A stretch of DNA of 64,000 nucleotides from Buxus sempervirens (taxonomy: Eukaryota > Streptophyta > Magnoliopsida > Buxales > Buxaceae): contig OX387184.1 in the NCBI GenBank assembly GCA_947561395.2, forward strand, positions 39,174,766 to 39,238,765. Reading direction: 5' to 3'. The number at the start of each line of letters is the position of its first letter. Position 1 is the first letter of the stretch. The notes below the pieces were generated by a model that saw nothing but the letters and a program-made list of their open reading frames with translations, made no database searches and was not told where the DNA came from. The position numbers and the translations under genes are program-made. Positions 58,944 to 64,000 of the stretch are shown here, one piece after another.

Positions 58944-61900
58944 AAACCATACAATTCACCCATGTCATGCCACACAACAAGTTCGGGTGGGCCACATTGG
59001 CCCACCCGGTTCGAATAGTTAATTTTGCTTACATTGCTTAATTGCATGCACAAGAAGTTTATTGGGCTTGGTGGGCCCCATTGGAAGGCCCACTAATGTT
59101 CCAAGTTGGACCGGCGGCCCAAGTCCCATGTGGGGTTTCAGAGTGACCCGGACACCCTATTGGTTTGTCAAGTTTGATTGAAAACATCACGCAAACATAT
59201 CCAAGATCAAAGAACATAAAAAAGGCATTTTTTTCCTTGTAGCCGGCCTTCTTGGTCGGCTATACACCGGCCATAGGTGATCCGGCAACTCAAAATTGCA
59301 TTTTTCGGGGCTTATGCAATTGGGGTGGTTATGGGATTCCAAAGCTGTTGGGGACAGCAACAAATAATGAAGGCTTGCTGCTGTCCCCAGCAGCAGGCCT
59401 CTTGTACCATGACAAAGGGGTGTTATGGAGTAATGGGAAGCATGCTTGGACACTTAGGTAGGCCTGCTGGATGCCCTGGAACAGCAATTGGCATGGGTCT
59501 TTGAAGCTTGCTAAGTAAACTTACAAGGGGTAGAGGGGATCATGCTCATGGGCTAGGGGTTATCCACGAAAATGGGCTCCCTACCCGCCAAGAATGTGAG
59601 GCTTTTGTGACTACGGTGTATGAATGAGGAAGCCGAACACATGCACATGTAATCAAACGAGCAAGAATAGCATGGCATGCATATTTACGCACAAAGAAGG
59701 AAAACACAACATGCTGTAAAAAGTAGTGGGGGCAGTAAGCTTGGGGAGAAGGGAACATGCATCCATGCTTTAAAGAAACCAAATAAAGGGAAAGAAAAAC
59801 ATGGCATGTGAGTTGAAATTGTCTTGGGGAAGACATGATACTGCTGCCGCCAACCATAAGCCCAAAGCTAACCCACATGCTTACTAAGCTAACAGGAAAG
59901 TAAACGAAAAAGAATGGGTGAAGGAGGGGTGCTGCTGCTGCTCCTAGCAGCAGCCAAGGTGAGTCATGACTGTAGTGAGGTGGGTGGCATGTTGTCATTC
60001 AACAAACAAAACAAAAAAAACAGCAGCTACTAAGCATCAAGAAACTCTCTCACCAAAGGCTCAATAGGACAGCCTATGCTCAAATATGCATATGGAGACA
60101 CCTCGGGAGTGGTGGGTAAGCACCTCCACCTGACACTTGGGGTGGGGGTGCCTTGGGGGTTCGAATGTAGTGACAAAGCTGCTGGGAACAGCAGTAACAT
60201 AAGGGCTTACTGCTGTTCCCAGCGGCAGCCTATATACATCACTGCAAGGGGTGGTAGGAGGTGGTGGGAGCACGCTTGAGCTACAAGAGAAACAGTAAAA
60301 TAACAAAGGCCGGGGAAGCATGAATCAAGGCATGCAGCAGCAACATGTTAGCTTGGTAATCCAACCCAAAAAAAACAGCAAATAGGCTTGAGGTGGGGAT
60401 CATGCTCGTACATAAAAAAACAGCAAGGAAGGAAGGGTGAGGGGAGTATGCTGATGTACCAACACAGGGATACAGGTTTACCATACTCATCTGAACAGTC
60501 ACATTAGCATGGGGATGCACTCACTTCCAAATATGCAAGGTGGAAGACATATGAATCATCAAAACAACAACATGTGGGAAGCATGCATTAGCCATGAGGA
60601 GGAAATAGATGAGCAAAACAGCAACGTATTGATAGGGGTTAGTGAGCATGCTGCAGCTACAACCAAGAACAGCAAAAAAAAATAGAGGTACGGCCAGCAG
60701 AGAAAACACCAAAAGAAGTGTAGGAAAAAGTGAGAAAATAGAAGAATGGAGAAGGGAAGTGGGGGGTCATTATGGGGGTACATTAGATGAAGGCTTAGAA
60801 GGAACATGCTCCTTCTTTTGTTGGATAAAAAAACACTACTGGAAACCAAAAAATCCAGCAATTTACCAGGGTACTTGACCCACCTTTATCAACTAGAACC
60901 TTCCTCTCCCTCACCCCAAAACCAAACATGAGGTCTCTCTCACCATTAGAGACCTTAATGTGGTGGAATGGAGAAACAACCCATGCTAGAACTTCATGGG
61001 AAAAGGTTCAAACCAGGAGAAAAAAAAACCAGCTTGGTGAATCTTTAAAAAAACTCAATTTAATATATGTTAAACCAAATGTAACCAGCAACCTCACCTG
61101 GTGGTTCTTGAGCCTTGAAGTAGGGTGGAGGCACCTTCTTGAAGGTGGACAACAGCTAGAGCTTGCCTCCTCTTGCACCAACAGCAACCAATCACTTTTT
61201 GTGGTAGAAGAGAGGTGGAGAAGAAGAAGAATGCAAGAGATGAAGTGGCCTTGTAATGGTGTGTGGGGTGGGTGGAGGCAAAGGTTGTTGGAAAAGATAG
61301 GATTCGGCTCCAGAAAAAGAGGGAAAAGAGGTCTCAAACCAATGAAATGAGCCAACCGCTTTGAAGGGGGCGGCTGGTGGTATTTATAAGGAAATTTAAT
61401 GTATCCGACCATATAGGTCAGATACACTACATCCTTAGTGTATCCGACCTATATGGTCGGCTACACTAAGGGTTACATGTATCCGATATTAAATATCGGA
61501 TACATAACATAATGATTTCAAAATTTAATGCCGCCGCGGATTTGTCGGGCAATCGGCGCGAATCTCGCTGACTGATCTCCTTGTATTCGATGAATAGTGT
61601 CGGATATACATAAAGGTATGTGTATCTGACATATTTGGTCGGATACAAAGGGAAAAAATTACGGATTTGCCCCTCAACTTGACCGACTTGACCAATTCAA
61701 CCGATTTGACACTTTTGGATATCTACGGATTGCCCCCTGCGAATTTTGGTTTAGCCCCTGAGCTATTTGACAATTTTTGGATATTTAAAGATTTCCCCCT
61801 GAGATATTTTGCTGCGTTTGCTGCCACATGCGCAGTTTTTGCGCCACATGTATAGTTTCCGGTTTTGCTGCTCGGAAACTTCGGCAGCTCATATCTCCTT

Positions 61901-62239
61901 CATCCGAACTCTGATTTGAGCAAACTCAGTTGCGTTAGAACCGTATCAGAGCCCTATATCCAACGACATAGGGCTAAGCACCTGGCACGGGGTTCGGCAA
62001 AAAGTCAACTTTCGACTCCCTTTTAAGTTTCACTGGCCTGCAGAACCTTCATCCGGACTCCGATTCCAGCAAACTCAGTTGGGCTGGACTCGTGTCGAGA
62101 TTCTCTATCCATTGAGATAAAGCAAGGTAGCCAATTTTCACTTGATCAAAAAGTCAACTTTTCACCTCTCAAGGTTTGACTTTTTAGCCGGGTTTTGCAT
62201 TTCCGGCCCTTCCAAGAGCGCAAAAATGATGTGCTTACA

Positions 62240-62366
62240 TTGGGTGACCGTGGTTGCACTAAGCTGGGGCAGTGCCATCCTCTCTACATAGAATGGTCCG
62301 ATTCAACTCCGTGAATGAGCTGATAACAGTCCACGCTGAAGACCACCGGGAATTTGAAAAGGTCGG
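62240..62366 (+). pseudogene. Element D: protease-domain fragment of a related gypsy element
   Basis: On the plus strand it reads a piece matching the retropepsin-end region of the A/B polyprotein, with WLH, GAVPSSLHRMVRF and NELITVHAEDH. A TAA replaces a codon conserved in A and B. Element A inserted at its left side (TSD expected TTGGG) and LTR E interrupts it at the right. It is the oldest layer seen in the window. Confidence 0.85.
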
Positions 62367-64000
62367 TGTAAAACCCCGAATTTTTCCTTAAATAATATAA
62401 TAAATTAATAAATAATATCTTTGGAAATTTTAATTGATGGAAATATTGTATTAATGTAGGGGATGATATAATTGGTGGAGATCCAGAGTTGGACGCCGAT
62501 CCGACCGTCCAATCATGAGATATCGAGGTATAATTCATATTTTAAGTTGATGTGTTCTGATTGGGCAGTGTGTATAGGAAAGTTTGTAAGTGAACTACGT
62601 GGGATCAAGGGATATATATATATTAGTTTAATACCCTAATTGCATACGTTTAGAATACTCGTTCGTATTCTACAGCCGCAAGCGACAAACCTTGAGTGAG
62701 CGACCGAGAACGACTGGAAGAAGAAGGAGGAAGAGAGGACTTGGTCTTGTGCTCTTCATCGTCTAGAGTATTGCTAGGTGATAGAGTTCATAGTTGTTTA
62801 GAGAAGAAAAGGAGAAACAACCGTAGACAAAGGTAGGTGACACCGTTTGATCGATTGTTTTGTATTTACGTTCGTTTAATCTCCAAAGCATGTTTTTATA
62901 TGATATATTGATGTATTTAGTTTGATAACAATGTTATATGTATGTTAGAATGATATTAGACGAGAAAAATCACATTTTGAAACTGTTTCTGTTCGTTTTT
63001 GGGGGACCGCCGACCTCGACTGTGCTCGGCGCTAGTTAAAATTTTAGACCGCTGAAGATCGCTTGAAGACTTATCGTCGGTGATCTGATTTGCACTACCG
63101 CTGACCTTTGACCTCTGGGGCGATCCTAGGCGCTCTGTGCAGAAATTCCAGATTTTCGTAATTTCGAACCAGATTCAATTCCAAACTATTTTTAGTAAAT
63201 TTTAATGATTAATTAAGATGTTTTAAGACCAAAATAAATTATCTAATTCCCTGTTTTACAGAAAAAATAAATTAGGAAGATATTTAGGACATTAGTTGCC
63301 AAACTTTGAAAGAAATTGAGAAATCTAATCTTTGGAAAACTTGAATACTATTTGATTATCAGAACAACTTTAAATGACACTATAAACCAGAAAACTACAT
63401 AAAGAGAATTCAGAACTCAGATAACCCGAATATTGAAGTAATTGACAGATTTAAACTTTATATACCGCTAGGCACCAACCCTTATAGAAATATTATATTT
63501 TAGGGAATTTTGGAGTCTAGTGGGCATAGTTGGTTATGGATCCATAGTTGTAGCTAGATAGCTGAGGGATATGTCATTTGGGTTGAGTTTCTCCCTTGTG
63601 CGACGCGCTTCCTTTGCAAGTTAGTTTGTCTGGGAAGGTCCTATGTCTGTAAGGACACCCCGGTGAGCCGCTGGTGATTCCCTGTACATGTGGATAACCG
63701 ACCATCTCCATATACTGATTCTGGTGCTGCATGCTGGTGGTACATGCCAACTCTGATGGGTACGTATGCAATAAGTCAGTGACTACGGCTCTTGTCTAAG
63801 CTACGTTGCATGGGACTTGAGTATCATTAGTAGCATTGCTCCTAAGACGCACGGTGGTATAGCGATTGGTCGAGAGCCATCTCAAAAGGTTTATCTATCT
63901 TTGTGAGTCCTACAATGACACTAAAATCACAAACACTTATTATTATTATTGTATACATGTTGGAGGCATGTGATTGAGACATTGGTCGGATGTGACTATT
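62367..64000 (+). mobile_element. Element E: LTR start, continues beyond the window
   Basis: Begins TGTAAAACCCC inside the coding fragment D, preceded by GTCGG (62362-62366), the probable TSD. A TATA-like run (62613-62624) lies about 250 bases in, the same layout as element C's LTR, with a similar 5' end but otherwise different sequence. The right end is not in the window, so solo LTR and full element cannot be distinguished. Short ORFs in it are unsupported. Confidence 0.75.
62613..62624 (+). promoter_or_regulatory. TATA-like run of LTR E
   Basis: TATATATATATA in GGGATATATATATATTAG; position within the LTR agrees with a U3 promoter. Confidence 0.45.

Larger units (their letters stand above)
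1..62239 (-). mobile_element. Element A: giant Ogre-like Ty3/gypsy (Tat lineage) retrotransposon, left end outside window
   Basis: The outer element, transcribed on the minus strand. Its 3' LTR is cut by the window start (1-2801) and its 5' LTR is 50291-62239. The two match closely from base 1 (equivalent to about 59430) to the shared end GTGCTTACA. About 1.2 kb of the 3' LTR should lie left of base 1. With the nested insertions S1, B, S2, S3 and C removed, the internal part is about 14.6 kb and each LTR about 4.0 kb, so the element is about 22.7 kb. It has ORF1, gag, protease, RT, RNase H, a second archaeal-type RNase H and integrase, all broken. Tat/Ogre assignment follows from the double RNase H, the ORF upstream of gag and the size. 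The right flank begins TTGGG, the expected TSD; its partner is outside the window. Confidence 0.88.
50291..62239 (-). repeat. Element A 5' LTR, split by element C
   Basis: Parts 50291-51036 and 58949-62239, together about 4.04 kb. It begins (minus strand) TGTAAGCACATCA at 62239 and ends CGCGTGCACA at 50291. The TATA box is at 61381-61388 and palindromes at 61398-61645. A second palindrome pair at 59238-59290 uses GTAGCCGGCC/GGTCGGCTATAC arms. Confidence 0.92.

Noticed and set aside
62367..64000. Complete retrotransposon E
   Set aside because: Only one LTR start and TATA box are visible; no PBS, internal coding or second LTR lies within the window.

Overview
The window is repeat-dense nuclear DNA from a flowering plant, apparently a large genome. 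I found no host gene, rRNA, tRNA or CRISPR array. Nearly every base can be assigned to LTR retrotransposons inserted into one another. The plant assignment rests on the polyprotein type: Ty3/gypsy Tat lineage with a second, archaeal-type RNase H, an extra ORF upstream of gag, and 4-5 kb LTRs. The species cannot be told from sequence alone. Most boundaries below are set by TG...CA ends plus 5-bp target-site duplications (TSDs).

Layout. A fragment of an old gypsy element (D, + strand, 62240-62366) is the host for element A. Element A is a giant Ogre-like element on the minus strand. Its 3' LTR begins left of the window and is visible as 1-2801, and its 5' LTR is 50291-62239. Element A has been hit five times. 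S1 (3746-7174) is a solo LTR of a related subfamily in opposite orientation. B (11090-36425) is a second, complete Ogre-like element of the same family, about 24.3 kb without its own insert. S2 (36507-38273) is a solo LTR. S3 (40913-43230) is a solo LTR of the C family. C (51037-58943) is a non-autonomous element with two 2.7-kb LTRs, sitting inside A's 5' LTR. B carries a further solo LTR, S4 (14846-15870), in its own 3' LTR, giving the nest D > A > B > S4. A sixth LTR-like sequence, E, starts at 62367 inside D and leaves the window.

Order in A and B, read on the minus strand: 5' LTR, PBS, about 1.5 kb leader, ORF1 (unknown function), about 2 kb spacer with two tandem-repeat zones, gag, then protease, long linker, RT, RNase H, archaeal-type RNase H and integrase, a 2.2 kb 3' untranslated region, PPT and 3' LTR. 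Both copies are inactive. B keeps a 1002-codon open RT-to-integrase frame but has a changed protease active site, a changed gag knuckle, and frameshifts and stops upstream. A is split by insertions and has lost the first integrase catalytic aspartate.

The most interesting signals are non-coding. The C/S3 LTRs hold hairpins with a constant 15-nt loop and different stems. The Ogre-like LTRs hold palindromes whose arms change together, both upstream of the TATA box and elsewhere. Repeats before gag have a core that keeps base pairing while changing sequence. The 3' UTRs of A and B carry four to five copies of a short motif complementary to the element's own primer-binding site.
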